Below are positions 10,741 through 20,800 of a DNA stretch of 64,000 bases, piece after piece. The stretch is from an uncultured Pseudohongiella sp. (lineage in GTDB: Bacteria; Pseudomonadota; Gammaproteobacteria; Pseudomonadales; Pseudohongiellaceae). The notes beneath the pieces were generated by a model. It had not been told where the DNA came from, made no database searches, and saw only the letters and a program-made list of their open reading frames with translations. Location of the stretch: assembly GCA_902591495.1 (NCBI GenBank), contig CACJAW010000007.1:1-64000 (forward strand), given 5' to 3'. The stretch's first letter is position 1. Each line of letters begins with the position of its first letter. The position numbers and the translations under genes are program-made.

Positions 10741-10773
10741 AACCTGATCCTTGAGAGGGGATCAGGTTTTTTT
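10741..10773 (+). terminator. Rho-independent terminator
   Basis: Perfect 10-bp inverted repeat AACCTGATCC-(8 nt)-GGATCAGGTT followed by a T run, 20 bp after the 10268-10720 CDS and before a convergent gene. Confidence 0.9.
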
Positions 10774-10798
10774 ATGGACAAAAAAATATCTTCTAAAT

Positions 10799-11374
10799 TT
10801 AACGTTGAATGACCGGTTCGATTACTCGGCTGTAATCACCGCCATCTCTAAACACAGTCGAATCTAAAAAAAATCCCGCTGCGTAAAGTTGAACCTTTGC
10901 GGTCCTTAAACCCCTGTTTTCCCAGAACCACCCATGTATACCAGTGAATGGAGCATGAAAAGATCCAGTTCTGCTTACCCCGGTTCCTTGCTCAAAACTT
11001 TCAGCATACTCTTCACCTAAACCTGCTGGTTCAGCATGCATGTCGTAGTAGAGCTCTTCGTCTGATGACCAAGTGAAGACCATCGGTGCGTCCAGGTCCA
11101 TAGTGTATTTATATTCCACTGACTCGAAAGGCCCCAATTCGAACTCTACATAGTCTGATCGATGATTCAGCAATTGTTCTTCAAATGGATTCTCCGCCCG
11201 GGACAGCTCTGTAAGACCCAGAAGATTCCCGACTCCAAGGGGATCTACTCCAAACTCTGCCGGTAAAATAGTGGTTACGAGGATTACTGATCCCAATAAT
11301 ATCCCGCCACCAAGTCCAATCAGAATACTTCTATTAGAGGGCGGACTTGATGTTAAATCCTCATTATTAGCCAT
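10799..11374 (-). CDS. Transmembrane anchor protein of unknown function
   Basis: Single N-terminal TM (SILIGLGGGILLGSVILVTTILPAEF) and soluble domain with GSFHAPFTGIHGWFWENRG; directly downstream of a HupE/UreJ-like gene. Confidence 0.6.
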   Translation of the reverse strand: MANNEDLTSSPPSNRSILIGLGGGILLGSVILVTTILPAEFGVDPLGVGNLLGLTELSRAENPFEEQLLNHRSDYVEFELGPFESVEYKYTMDLDAPMVFTWSSDEELYYDMHAEPAGLGEEYAESFEQGTGVSRTGSFHAPFTGIHGWFWENRGLRTAKVQLYAAGFFLDSTVFRDGGDYSRVIEPVIQR

Positions 11375-11389
11375 AGTCTCTCCAAAAAG

Positions 11390-12079
11390 TCACACAGGAG
11401 GTAATATGAAGTAGGCACTCAGCTGATAACCAGCCAGCAGGAATCCGCCAGTCATAAGAGCGGTATTCGTTAAGAACGCGTGCCTCAAATAACTGGAATT
11501 TGCTCGCCAAATACTGAGTAGGATAAAAACAGCTGAAAGCGCGAGTATTTGTCCTATTTCAACTCCTATGTTGAAACTAATTATATTCGTAACAAGTCCA
11601 TTATCTGAAATTGTGAATTCTTGAAGTTTAGTTGCGAGTCCAAGCCCATGAAAAAGTCCAAATATGAAAACCGCGATCTTCGTGTTTGGTTCAAACCCAA
11701 ATAGCTGCTTAAAACCATCGATATTTTCAAACGCCTTATAAACGATCGACAAGCCGATGATGGTATCGATTATGTAAGCGTTCACAGAAATATTTCCTAG
11801 AACACCTGCCAATAGAGTTATGCTGTGCCCAACTGCAAATAAGGTAACGTATTGAACTACGTGCTTAGGCCGATAGAGGAAGAAAATCACACCAACCAAA
11901 AAAAGCAAATGATCATACCCTGTGATCATATGCTTGGCTCCCAAGTAGATGAACGGGAATATTGCAGGCCCATCAATTGCTTGAACGAAGTTAGCATCAG
12001 AGCCTTCAATTGTATGAGCAGTCGCTACTATTGACAGTGTTGTTAGTATTAGAAAAGAGAATAATCGCAACAAAAACAT
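11390..12079 (-). CDS. HupE/UreJ family membrane protein
   Basis: GAKHMITGYDHLLFLVGVIFFLYRPKHVVQYVTLFAVGHSITLLAGVL and GLFHGLGLATKLQEF, typical of HupE/UreJ proteins. Confidence 0.82.
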   Translation of the reverse strand: MFLLRLFSFLILTTLSIVATAHTIEGSDANFVQAIDGPAIFPFIYLGAKHMITGYDHLLFLVGVIFFLYRPKHVVQYVTLFAVGHSITLLAGVLGNISVNAYIIDTIIGLSIVYKAFENIDGFKQLFGFEPNTKIAVFIFGLFHGLGLATKLQEFTISDNGLVTNIISFNIGVEIGQILALSAVFILLSIWRANSSYLRHAFLTNTALMTGGFLLAGYQLSAYFILPPV

Positions 12080-12106
12080 GAGACTCAGTTACCTTTTCGT
12101 TGATAC

Positions 12107-12622
12107 CTATTGTGAGCTACCGTCAACAAATCGACTATTAATATCTGGATTGTAAGCTTGATGACAGGCCGTGCAGACACTATAAAGTTGGGCGCCCGCT
12201 TGAAAAAAATCTTCTTCATTCTGCTCGGCTGCGGCCTTCATAGCTAATAGTCCAGCTTCGCTCAAACCTTCGGAATAAATCATCCATGCGTCATTGTCTT
12301 CAGCCCTTCCTGGTAGTGCAAGCATGTTGCCAGATTCAACAACGATTGCGGCTTGAGCTCGGACGAAATCCCAACCCTCGTCTGTGGTCGGGTAGAGATC
12401 CTCATACCCTGCCGCATCCATTACCCAACCGGCCGAATCCCAGAGAATATCCGAAGCAGGTTCAAGTACCAAACTCATTATCTGTTGGGTGTCGAGCTGG
12501 GTGTTGTATACCGCTTCAGAGGCGGCCAGCTCTTCCGATTGCTCGTTTGAACATCCAACTAGTAAAGGAAAGCCAAGCAAGAAAAGTAACCTTCTTAATT
12601 GGTAAACTCCATCTAAGTTCAT
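12107..12622 (-). CDS. Lipoprotein with c-type cytochrome (CxxCH) motif
   Basis: Lipobox LLVGCS; VCTACHQAYNP heme motif near the C-terminus. Confidence 0.7.
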   Translation of the reverse strand: MNLDGVYQLRRLLFLLGFPLLVGCSNEQSEELAASEAVYNTQLDTQQIMSLVLEPASDILWDSAGWVMDAAGYEDLYPTTDEGWDFVRAQAAIVVESGNMLALPGRAEDNDAWMIYSEGLSEAGLLAMKAAAEQNEEDFFQAGAQLYSVCTACHQAYNPDINSRFVDGSSQ

Positions 12623-12702
12623 TGTTTTTACCTATACACTAGCAAAGACTGTGAAGTCTGCCTTAAAATGAAACTATATTCCACTCCAAGAAGAGCAGAG
12701 TT

Positions 12703-13851
12703 GTGTTAATCAAATTTAGAACCATTTTTCTTGCGATTTTATTTTTTGTGAATAGTTATGTTGCATTCGCAGAAATAATTATTCAACCGACACCAGATCA
12801 AGGGCTCCAACCTCGATTATCCGTAGACGACAACGGTAATGTCCATCTGCTCTATTTTAAGAAGCGGATTAATCGTCCAGCCTCTCGTGAAGGGAATCTC
12901 TATTATCGCAGTTATGATCACGAAACGGGACAATTTAGTCTGCCTGTTAAAGTCTCCAGTTCTGCATTTTCAATGCAGACCTTTTCTATCGCAAGGGCTT
13001 CGATGGCCATCACCGAAGACGGCAGAGTGCATGCCTTTTGGTATTACCCTAGAACCTCTGAGATGATTTATTCAAGATCAAATCCTGAGCGAACCATGTT
13101 TGAAACTCAGAGATCCATGGTAAGTGTTTTTCAGGAGGGAATTGATGCTGGGGGTGATATTGCATCTATCGGATCGAGTGTTGCTTTGGTTTGGGGTGCA
13201 GGAAAACTGACAGAAGAACATCAGCGAACAATGTTTGCTCGGTTTTCAGATGATTATGGAAAGACGTTTAGTGATGAGGTTATGGTAAGTAATCCTGACT
13301 TGGGTGCTTGCGCTTGTTGCTCTCTAGCGGCCGATTATGCAGGGTCTTCAGATTTAGTTATAGGCTACCGTTCGGCAATTGATGGGGTCGGAAGGCACAT
13401 GCAGGTATTGACACTAAAAAATATAAATCAAGGAATAACTGGCGCTTTTTATGGGGAGATGAGTGAGTTACAAGAGTGGGAAGCCTCATTTTGTCCTTTA
13501 AGTACTAATGATATTGAGAGAATGGGAGAGCAGCGGTGGTTAGTTTTTGAGACACAAAACCGAATTATGAGAATGGAATTAATGTCTCAAAATCCCGTCT
13601 CTGCTGTCGGAGAACCTTTCTCTGAAACGCGTCAGAAAAATCCAGCATTAGCAATTAATCACATCGGAGAGCAACTTATAGTTTGGGGTGAGGCAATAAG
13701 TCACTCACGTGGAGGTCGTCTCAATCTGAGATTGTTAAACAAGGATGGAAGTAATGCGGAGTATAGTTTTACTGAAAATATAATGATAAACGATTATAGT
13801 TTTCCTGCTGCAGCATCACTGCCCAATAATGATTTTATGGTCTTGCATTAA
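12703..13851 (+). CDS. Secreted sialidase-like/BNR-repeat beta-propeller protein, function unknown
   Basis: Signal peptide; repeated Asp-box-like elements (FSDDYGKTFSDEV, SVDDNGNVHLLYF, ITEDGRVHAFWY); ACACCSLAADYAG. GTG start. Confidence 0.55.
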   Translation: MLIKFRTIFLAILFFVNSYVAFAEIIIQPTPDQGLQPRLSVDDNGNVHLLYFKKRINRPASREGNLYYRSYDHETGQFSLPVKVSSSAFSMQTFSIARASMAITEDGRVHAFWYYPRTSEMIYSRSNPERTMFETQRSMVSVFQEGIDAGGDIASIGSSVALVWGAGKLTEEHQRTMFARFSDDYGKTFSDEVMVSNPDLGACACCSLAADYAGSSDLVIGYRSAIDGVGRHMQVLTLKNINQGITGAFYGEMSELQEWEASFCPLSTNDIERMGEQRWLVFETQNRIMRMELMSQNPVSAVGEPFSETRQKNPALAINHIGEQLIVWGEAISHSRGGRLNLRLLNKDGSNAEYSFTENIMINDYSFPAAASLPNNDFMVLH

Positions 13852-13854
13852 TGG

Positions 13855-14499
13855 TTAGTTTTGTGGATAGGGCACAGAGTTAATTTGCTGGCGAATTAAT
13901 TCTCTTTGGAGTTCATTTCTTCGGTTATCATTTTCAGATTGTTGTCTCTGATTTTGTAGCAGCATGGATTCTTGAAGGGATCTGCGTTCCTTGTCCTGGA
14001 CATTGATAAATTGTAGTTCAGAAATACGTCGGCTGATGGACAAATTCGAAAATGCTTGACTTTGCTTGTCTGTGAGCAATTCGAAAGCGGCAGAAACATA
14101 AGTTGTTCGCTTCTGTAAAAAATTCTCACCACAGAAAAATTCGACGTCCCTCATGCGTTGCAGGTTAGTCTCGGCACTTTCATTTGAGGAGACCGAGTTT
14201 TCCGCATAATCTTCACGCCAACTTCTTGCTACGTTGCAATTAGAGATCAAATCCGTCGTGGTCTGACCGTCAATGTGGGCCATAAAATCGACACATTTAC
14301 TCTCGTTTTTGGATCTGGAATTTAACTGATCGATGCACTCTGCGGCTGAGGTATCGAGCGTGCTGAGTGTGGTCTTTATTAAGTCAATCCTATTCTCAAG
14401 GCTGATTTCTTGAGCTATTAGCAGCGAACAAAAGAGGCCAATAGCTGCAAGGCACCCATAAATCGTTATGCTTTGGCTTAATCTACTTGTAAATTTCAA
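13855..14499 (-). CDS. Hypothetical secreted protein
   Basis: Open ORF with N-terminal hydrophobic segment and Gln/Arg/Asn-rich C-terminus; no family recognised. Confidence 0.5.
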   Translation of the reverse strand: MKFTSRLSQSITIYGCLAAIGLFCSLLIAQEISLENRIDLIKTTLSTLDTSAAECIDQLNSRSKNESKCVDFMAHIDGQTTTDLISNCNVARSWREDYAENSVSSNESAETNLQRMRDVEFFCGENFLQKRTTYVSAAFELLTDKQSQAFSNLSISRRISELQFINVQDKERRSLQESMLLQNQRQQSENDNRRNELQRELIRQQINSVPYPQN

Positions 14500-14929
14500 A
14501 TCTTTTCTTCCACTTTTTGAATCTTTTGCGGCAATACTTTTCTAGCTTCTTATGACTTGAAAACCAGAGTTCACTGGCATCCTTGATTGATTCATCGAAT
14601 TCACAGAAATCGTTGGTGTATTCTCTGCAAACCCAGGGTCTGTTTTCATAGATGCTGCAAACACCGCCAGGTAGCAAGTGACTGCAATTTGTGAAGATGT
14701 GTAAAAACCAGCCGTCTGCGTCTTTAAACACATTGATGTTTTCATGAGATACTTGCCAAAGCAAGTGGTCGAAGTCTTCCTTCGATTTAGGGGTGGGGAT
14801 TTTTTGGTTGATTGAATTGCAACAAATTGACTTTGTGCACTTGCCACATTTGTTATCTATTGTGACGTTGCTAGATTGGGTTGCATCCACGAGCTCTATT
14901 TGATCCTTCGCATTCATATTCAAATCCAA
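14483..14929 (-). CDS. YkgJ-like cysteine-cluster protein (putative zinc/iron-chelating domain)
   Basis: CGKCTKSICCNS...HLLPGGVCSIYENRPWVCREYTNDFC, a cysteine arrangement typical of the YkgJ family; overlaps the next gene. Confidence 0.75.
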   Translation of the reverse strand: MDLNMNAKDQIELVDATQSSNVTIDNKCGKCTKSICCNSINQKIPTPKSKEDFDHLLWQVSHENINVFKDADGWFLHIFTNCSHLLPGGVCSIYENRPWVCREYTNDFCEFDESIKDASELWFSSHKKLEKYCRKRFKKWKKRFEIYK

Positions 14930-15106
14930 GCAAAAAGACTAAATTTTTAAGTGAATATGCTTCACAAGATGATATTCTACCATCGGATTAAGAATAAACT
15001 AAAAACAATCGTCAAAAATACTTGCTATGAAATTGGTCAGCCAGAGTTTTATGTAAGGCCAACATATAGAGTTGCTCCGACAACTCAGAATTTAGAAGGT
15101 TTTGTC

Positions 15107-17341
15107 ATGCAGGTTTTAAAGTTCTGTTACCTTCTGGTATCGATAGTGTTTTTAACTTACTGCTCGACTGATGAGCAAATCACTACGTCGGGTTCTGTTG
15201 TTCCTGATGCTCATGATAATATTGAGATCGAGACCCTCTCAACGAAACCATGGTTGGTAACCGGTGGTAATGTATTGCTTGAGGTTCGCGTAAAGCCTGC
15301 ACTAGATATTAAACTCTTAAATTATAGTATAAACGGGCGAGATGTCAGCTCGCTATTTCGTTCCGTTACGCCGACCTCTACGCAAGCCCTGTTAGAAGGT
15401 TTACCTGTAGGACAAAGCGAGCTCCTAGTGTTTTCTTCAGAGAAAAACTACACCAAGGCTTTAACGTTAACTAATTATCCGATCAGCGGCCCCATTATAT
15501 CTGGGCCTCATGAGAAACCTTTTTTATGTGAAACTGATTTGTTTGACAAAGTGTCGGGAGGTGCGCTTCCAAAATCGATGGATGAACACTGTAGTGTGGA
15601 AACTCAAGTAGAATATGTCTATTGGTCATATACCGATGACACCTACAAGAACTGGCAGCCAACTTATGAAATTAATCCACCGAGTGACCTTGGTTATATT
15701 TCAATACGCGATGTAGGTTTTAAACCCTTCGTTGTTAGGGTTGAGACAGGTGTAGTAAATCGAGCAATTTACGAAATTGCTATGCTCCACGATGAAGTGA
15801 ACGAGCAGCTGGATCCATGGACTAAAAGTGACCACTGGAATCGAAAGTTAGTCTATACACATGGAGGTGGTTGCCGCAGAGGTTGGTTTAGACAAGGAAA
15901 TAGAACGGGTGGAGTTATGAGACGAGAGCTATTTGAGCTTGGATTTGCAGTTGTGTCTTCCTCTCTGAATGTCTTCGGTCAAAATTGCAATGACTTGCTG
16001 GCCTCTGAGACTCACATTATGGTGAAAGAGCGCTTTATCGAACACTACGGAGTTCCAAGCTATACTGTTGCTACGGGTACTTCAGGGGGTTCTTATCAGT
16101 CCCAACAAACAGCAGATAACTACCCGGGTGTTTTTGATGGAATAATAGTTGGTGCAAGCTTCCCGGATGTTACTTCGGCTACAAACTTTTCAGTAGCTGA
16201 TGCTCGACTTCTGCACCACTACTTTACTGAGGTGGATCCTGAACGATTTAGTAAGGAGCAACAAAGAATAGTTTCTGGTTTCGGAGCTTGGGAATCGATT
16301 CCGAATCTATCCAGAGGAGCAGCTCGGCTAGATCCTTTATATGATCCATCAGAATCGTTGGAAGAACAGGGTGGAGAAGTTGGGAACATAGATTTAGAAA
16401 AGCAACGCTACAGTCTCTCAAACAATCATGGATTGAGACCCACTGTTTATGATCATGCCGTCAACGTCTACAACAGAGTCCCTGATGGACTCCAGTCTCA
16501 GCGACCACTTGATAATGTTGGGGTGCAGTATGGCCTTCGCGCCTTAAATCAGCACTTAATTAGCCCTCGGCAGTTTATTGATTTGAATCGAGATATCGGT
16601 GGGTTTGATCGTGATATGAACCACATTGCTGCCCGACATAAGTCTGACGCTCAGGCCGCAAAGCGCGCGATAGAGTCAGGAAGAATTTTAAGTGGAGGAG
16701 GAGGTTTAGCTTCTACAGCTATTATCGATTACAGGAATTATATGGATCATGATACGCAGGGAAATATTCATATGCTAATTCATCAATTCTCAACTAGGGA
16801 ACGGTTAATCAAGGCAAATGGCCATGCAGATAACCAAGTTATGCAGATAGGTGGCGGCTGGGGGTTAGAAGAAAGTGATAATAGTTTGCGTGGGTTATTC
16901 GAGGCGATGGACGAGTGGCTTCTGGAGATAAAATCAGACCAAAGAGATTTGACCTTAGAGGAGAAAGTTGTCGACAATCGACCGTTAACTTTAAACGACG
17001 CCTGTTGGCATGAAAGTGATGGAGCCTTCATTAAGATTGAGGAGCTTCAGACATTCAGAGGTGATTCTCGCTGCAATAACCTATATCCAGCGTATTTAAC
17101 CCCCCGACACGTGGCTGGAGCTCCATTATCTAATGATATTGTGACCTGTCAGCTACGACCGCTTAGCCCGTCTGATTATGGAGTTGGGTTTACACCCGAT
17201 CAATATCGGGAGCTAGAAGCTATTTTCTCAGGCGGAATTTGTGATTGGACGTTAGGCGACGCAAGTCAAACCTCACTGCAATCGACGTGGATATCATTTG
17301 GTCCCTCACCGGTTAATGTCCTATACGAACAAAATAATTAG
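15107..17341 (+). CDS. DUF6351 family lipoprotein (alpha/beta-hydrolase/tannase-like)
   Basis: YTHGGGCRRGWFRQGN, GTSGGSYQSQQTADNYPGVFDGIIVGASFPD (nucleophile-elbow-like), C-terminal CQLRPLSPSDYGVGFTPDQ. ORF opens at 14951, but ATG 15107 has an AGAAGG ribosome site and starts a lipoprotein signal (FLTYCS). Confidence 0.75.
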   Translation: MQVLKFCYLLVSIVFLTYCSTDEQITTSGSVVPDAHDNIEIETLSTKPWLVTGGNVLLEVRVKPALDIKLLNYSINGRDVSSLFRSVTPTSTQALLEGLPVGQSELLVFSSEKNYTKALTLTNYPISGPIISGPHEKPFLCETDLFDKVSGGALPKSMDEHCSVETQVEYVYWSYTDDTYKNWQPTYEINPPSDLGYISIRDVGFKPFVVRVETGVVNRAIYEIAMLHDEVNEQLDPWTKSDHWNRKLVYTHGGGCRRGWFRQGNRTGGVMRRELFELGFAVVSSSLNVFGQNCNDLLASETHIMVKERFIEHYGVPSYTVATGTSGGSYQSQQTADNYPGVFDGIIVGASFPDVTSATNFSVADARLLHHYFTEVDPERFSKEQQRIVSGFGAWESIPNLSRGAARLDPLYDPSESLEEQGGEVGNIDLEKQRYSLSNNHGLRPTVYDHAVNVYNRVPDGLQSQRPLDNVGVQYGLRALNQHLISPRQFIDLNRDIGGFDRDMNHIAARHKSDAQAAKRAIESGRILSGGGGLASTAIIDYRNYMDHDTQGNIHMLIHQFSTRERLIKANGHADNQVMQIGGGWGLEESDNSLRGLFEAMDEWLLEIKSDQRDLTLEEKVVDNRPLTLNDACWHESDGAFIKIEELQTFRGDSRCNNLYPAYLTPRHVAGAPLSNDIVTCQLRPLSPSDYGVGFTPDQYRELEAIFSGGICDWTLGDASQTSLQSTWISFGPSPVNVLYEQNN

Positions 17342-17449
17342 GTGTCGGAATTTTTCGAAGAACCCATGTGATAGAGATAATCGTGCTAGACTTGATGTTG
17401 GTTTGGCCGTACCCTTTCGTTCTCGAAGTCACTAGCACTGGAGGCAAAT

Positions 17450-18451
17450 ATGCAATTTAATCGACTAATAATATTCGTTAGTTTTTGGCTTGCAGGCCAA
17501 TCGGTTTTGTCGCAGGGCTATGAACCGCCTAGAACCGAATCTGGTAAGCCTGATTTACAAGGTTATTGGACAAATGCATCAATAACTACCATGCAGCGAT
17601 CTCGTGAGCTAGCAGATTTCGGTCTGACAATTCCTTTTGATGAAGTAGCAAAATTAACTAATAACAATCATCAGAACGTTCGTCAGGCTACAGATGACAA
17701 TCAGGTGCAGGGCCAGCTCCCCGATGGCACTGATTTGGCAAGAGGCAGAGGATATAATGCTTTCTGGGTCGATCCGGGGACTCAGTTTGGAAACGTTCGA
17801 GGTGAGTATAGAAGCTCTTGGATTACTTTCCCCGATGACGGCAGAATTCCCTATTCCGAGCAGGGTAATCAACAGAGGAGGGCAGCCTACGAGAAATTTT
17901 CTGGATACGGCGGTCCTGAGGGTGCTCCCCTAGCAGAGCGCTGTCTAATTGGTTTTGGAAGTACCTCTGGACCGCCTATGAATAGTGTTCTCTACAACAA
18001 TATGTACCAAATAGTCCAAACCGAAGATTATGTGATGATTCTTGTGGAAATGGTGCACGATGCGCGCGTTATCCCGATCAATGGTGATCATCGTCCTAAA
18101 GCGATTGAACAATGGATGGGTGATTCGATTGGTTGGTGGGATGGAGACACTCTTGTTGTGGAAACCGTCAATCTCCATCCACAACAGAAGGCCCGAATGA
18201 TGGCATCTTTATCAGATCAAGGTCGGATCATCGAGAAATTTACACGATACTCTGATCAACAAATCTTTTATGAGTTTGAGGTGATTGACCCAGTTTTCTA
18301 CACTGAGAGTTGGGGTGGGGAGATCTCTTTTAACTCCACTGACACCAAACTTTATGAGTATGCCTGTCATGAAGGTAATTACGGTTTACAGGGAATCCTT
18401 GGAGGATACAGGCGTCAAGAGATGGATGCGGAGGCAGAAGCAGGAAGCTAA
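17450..18451 (+). CDS. Secreted '(S)GKPDFxGxW' family protein, function unknown
   Basis: Signal peptide; TESGKPDLQGYWTN; DSIGWWDGDTLVVETVNLH; YEYACHEGNYGLQGILGGYRRQE; full-length resemblance to the 49884-50882 product. Confidence 0.7.
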   Translation: MQFNRLIIFVSFWLAGQSVLSQGYEPPRTESGKPDLQGYWTNASITTMQRSRELADFGLTIPFDEVAKLTNNNHQNVRQATDDNQVQGQLPDGTDLARGRGYNAFWVDPGTQFGNVRGEYRSSWITFPDDGRIPYSEQGNQQRRAAYEKFSGYGGPEGAPLAERCLIGFGSTSGPPMNSVLYNNMYQIVQTEDYVMILVEMVHDARVIPINGDHRPKAIEQWMGDSIGWWDGDTLVVETVNLHPQQKARMMASLSDQGRIIEKFTRYSDQQIFYEFEVIDPVFYTESWGGEISFNSTDTKLYEYACHEGNYGLQGILGGYRRQEMDAEAEAGS

Positions 18452-18491
18452 TGTCTATTTGACAAGAGTCTTATTATTGGTGGCGAGTTTC

Positions 18492-19310
18492 TCAGTGCGT
18501 GAGTGAGTAGATTAAATAATTTATTCCGAGTCGATATGCTGAGTTTGCGTACTCCGTTGGATACCACTGATCGTAGGTATGTTCCCAGCCGTCACCCATG
18601 TCTGAATTCCAATTGACCAGGACCATTACTCTGCCGTCGTCGTCGAGGATAGCGTGATTTGTTGCGTTATTAATACCAGCTTGCCCAAAGCCCTGCCTGC
18701 CACCCCTGCCTGGGATCATCTGAGGTCCATCAATATCATAGAAAGTGTGAAAAATTTCATGATCTGCATTTAGCTCGATGAGCTCACGATCCGGAAATAT
18801 ACGAGAGAAGTCTGCATAAAACGCATCCCACTGCCTAACTCCCCAGAAGTCGTCGATCAGGAGAAAACCGCCTCGTAGCAAATACTCCCTCAGATTTTCG
18901 AGCTCCTTGGGAGACAAGGCCAAGCCTCCGTTACGTCCCATTTCAAGAGCATACAGGAACGGATAGTTGAATATCTCATCAGAATCAAAGCGAAGCACAA
19001 CTGGTTTGCTCATAACTCTGACGTTGGTCAGTCTGGCAACTCCCCTTAAGAAATTTTCATCGGAAGCGGGGAAGTCGGTGGCCCAAGGCCCTCCATACCA
19101 GCCGCCGTCATAGTAGCTATCATATTGAATTCGAACAAATGCGAACTCTCCTGCAATATCGTAGAGATCTGGGTTGTCATCCTGTGCTTGCACAATTTGG
19201 ATTGATCCGATCAAGGCAACGATAATGAGTGTTTTGATTGTATTCATAACCCTAGTCTTCGGAAGGCAGAGATAATAGTCGACTACTAAAATTGGAGTTT
19301 GTATCGACAA
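18492..19310 (-). CDS. DUF4159 domain-containing secreted protein
   Basis: FAFVRIQYDSYYDGGWYGGPWATDFPASDENFLRGVARLTNV...LREYLLRGGFLLIDDFWG is typical of DUF4159; likely start ATG at 19247 with signal peptide. Confidence 0.78.
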   Translation of the reverse strand: MSIQTPILVVDYYLCLPKTRVMNTIKTLIIVALIGSIQIVQAQDDNPDLYDIAGEFAFVRIQYDSYYDGGWYGGPWATDFPASDENFLRGVARLTNVRVMSKPVVLRFDSDEIFNYPFLYALEMGRNGGLALSPKELENLREYLLRGGFLLIDDFWGVRQWDAFYADFSRIFPDRELIELNADHEIFHTFYDIDGPQMIPGRGGRQGFGQAGINNATNHAILDDDGRVMVLVNWNSDMGDGWEHTYDQWYPTEYANSAYRLGINYLIYSLTH

Positions 19311-19373
19311 TCACAAAAGATCAAGTTATTGTGATCGCAATCAAATGAAGGAGATTGTATCTCTGCGATCGCT

Positions 19374-20783
19374 ATGATTTTACGGCTTCTTTCAATTTTT
19401 TTAGTAACCATACTTTTACCTTATGTGGGTTTTCCCCAAGACCGACTCGACTCTGTATCTAATTCAGGTCTAAGTGATATAGAAAGCTATGAGCTTCAGA
19501 TAATGAATCTCGAGTCTGCTTACGGGCCAATGGATCAACGGTTGGTAGAACCTCTTGAAGGGTTGATATCTCGTTTGATTGAGTTTGGGCGGATAGATCA
19601 AGTAGCTGAGCTTCAAGAAAAACAGTTAGCAGTCATGCGCGCAAATCTGGGATTTGAGAGCCTTGATTTGTTGCCAGTCCTGCGAGGGATGATTCAAGTT
19701 CAGCAAGCCTTGGGTAATTGGGAAGCAACGTCCGATATTCTCGACCATATCCGTTTTTTAATGGCTGCAAATTACGATCAGAGGTCTGAGGAAACGCTTT
19801 TGGCAATGGAGAACCAGGCGCAATGGAAGCTCGCCGGGTTTTACCTCGATGCAGAAAGAAATCAGTCGAATAATTTTTTGGATGCAAGAAATTTATATGC
19901 CGATATGGAACGGCTAGCGGAGGATGTCTATGGGGAAAATAGCCCACAACTTTACCCTTGGTATTACAAGCGGGCCTATAATTTAGGAATAATGGTCCAA
20001 CTTTTGAATACAAAGGGTGGGTTTGCAAATGTCTTTATTACTGATTTGATTAGGTCAGATGGAACGATGAGATTGCAAACAGATGGTCGACTAAGCGGGA
20101 CGCGGTTAAGCCCAATTGGTGCATGGAATATCCAAGACCGAAATTTTGTTCTCGGTGAGGGATACCTGCGTCAAGCGCGCGATTTAATTAATCGAATTCG
20201 TAAAATTGCAGAGTTAGAAAGTGATATCGAAGTGCAGGCGATCGCGGAAATCTATAGAGGAGATTATAATTTATTGATGGGTCGTGGGTCAGGGCGTCGA
20301 CAGTATAATTCTGCTCAAGATATGCTTTTGGAAGCAGGAGTTGCCCAAACCGAGATTGACGAGTTTTTTGGCGTTCCCACACCACTGCCTTTACCTCGGT
20401 TTTTTAATAATTTTAGTGAACTTCTAGACTACCAGAGAATTATGTTAACAGGAGTCGAGGGAATTTCTGATGAAGAACTTCATCTCGGCATATTTAATGC
20501 CTGGCACGAGAATGCAAGAGCCGTGTTAAAGCCAATGAGTGATGACCCCTTATTGCAGATTGGTCTTCCACAAAATTTAGTAGATTTGAAATTTAATATA
20601 AACACGAGAGGCAGGGTCTCTTCTGTTGATGCAGTGCGATCTGTGCCGAAAGATGAAAGAGTGGCTCGGGAAGCGTCTCGGGCGATCCGAGAAGTTCGAT
20701 TTAGACCCGCCTATGTTGATGGGAAAGCTACCCGCGTTAGAGACGTGCAGATAAGATATTTATTTGCACAAGAGCTACGATAA
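19374..20783 (+). CDS. Secreted TPR-like protein with C-terminal TonB-like domain
   Basis: Helical N-terminal region; C-terminal REVRFRPAYVDGKATRVRDVQIRYLF typical of TonB C-terminal domains. Confidence 0.65.
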   Translation: MILRLLSIFLVTILLPYVGFPQDRLDSVSNSGLSDIESYELQIMNLESAYGPMDQRLVEPLEGLISRLIEFGRIDQVAELQEKQLAVMRANLGFESLDLLPVLRGMIQVQQALGNWEATSDILDHIRFLMAANYDQRSEETLLAMENQAQWKLAGFYLDAERNQSNNFLDARNLYADMERLAEDVYGENSPQLYPWYYKRAYNLGIMVQLLNTKGGFANVFITDLIRSDGTMRLQTDGRLSGTRLSPIGAWNIQDRNFVLGEGYLRQARDLINRIRKIAELESDIEVQAIAEIYRGDYNLLMGRGSGRRQYNSAQDMLLEAGVAQTEIDEFFGVPTPLPLPRFFNNFSELLDYQRIMLTGVEGISDEELHLGIFNAWHENARAVLKPMSDDPLLQIGLPQNLVDLKFNINTRGRVSSVDAVRSVPKDERVAREASRAIREVRFRPAYVDGKATRVRDVQIRYLFAQELR

Positions 20784-20800
20784 AAACAGATTATATTCCC

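Noticed and set aside
14951-15106. N-terminal extension of the DUF6351 ORF
   Set aside because: It lacks signal-peptide character; ATG 15107 has a good ribosome site and lipoprotein signal.
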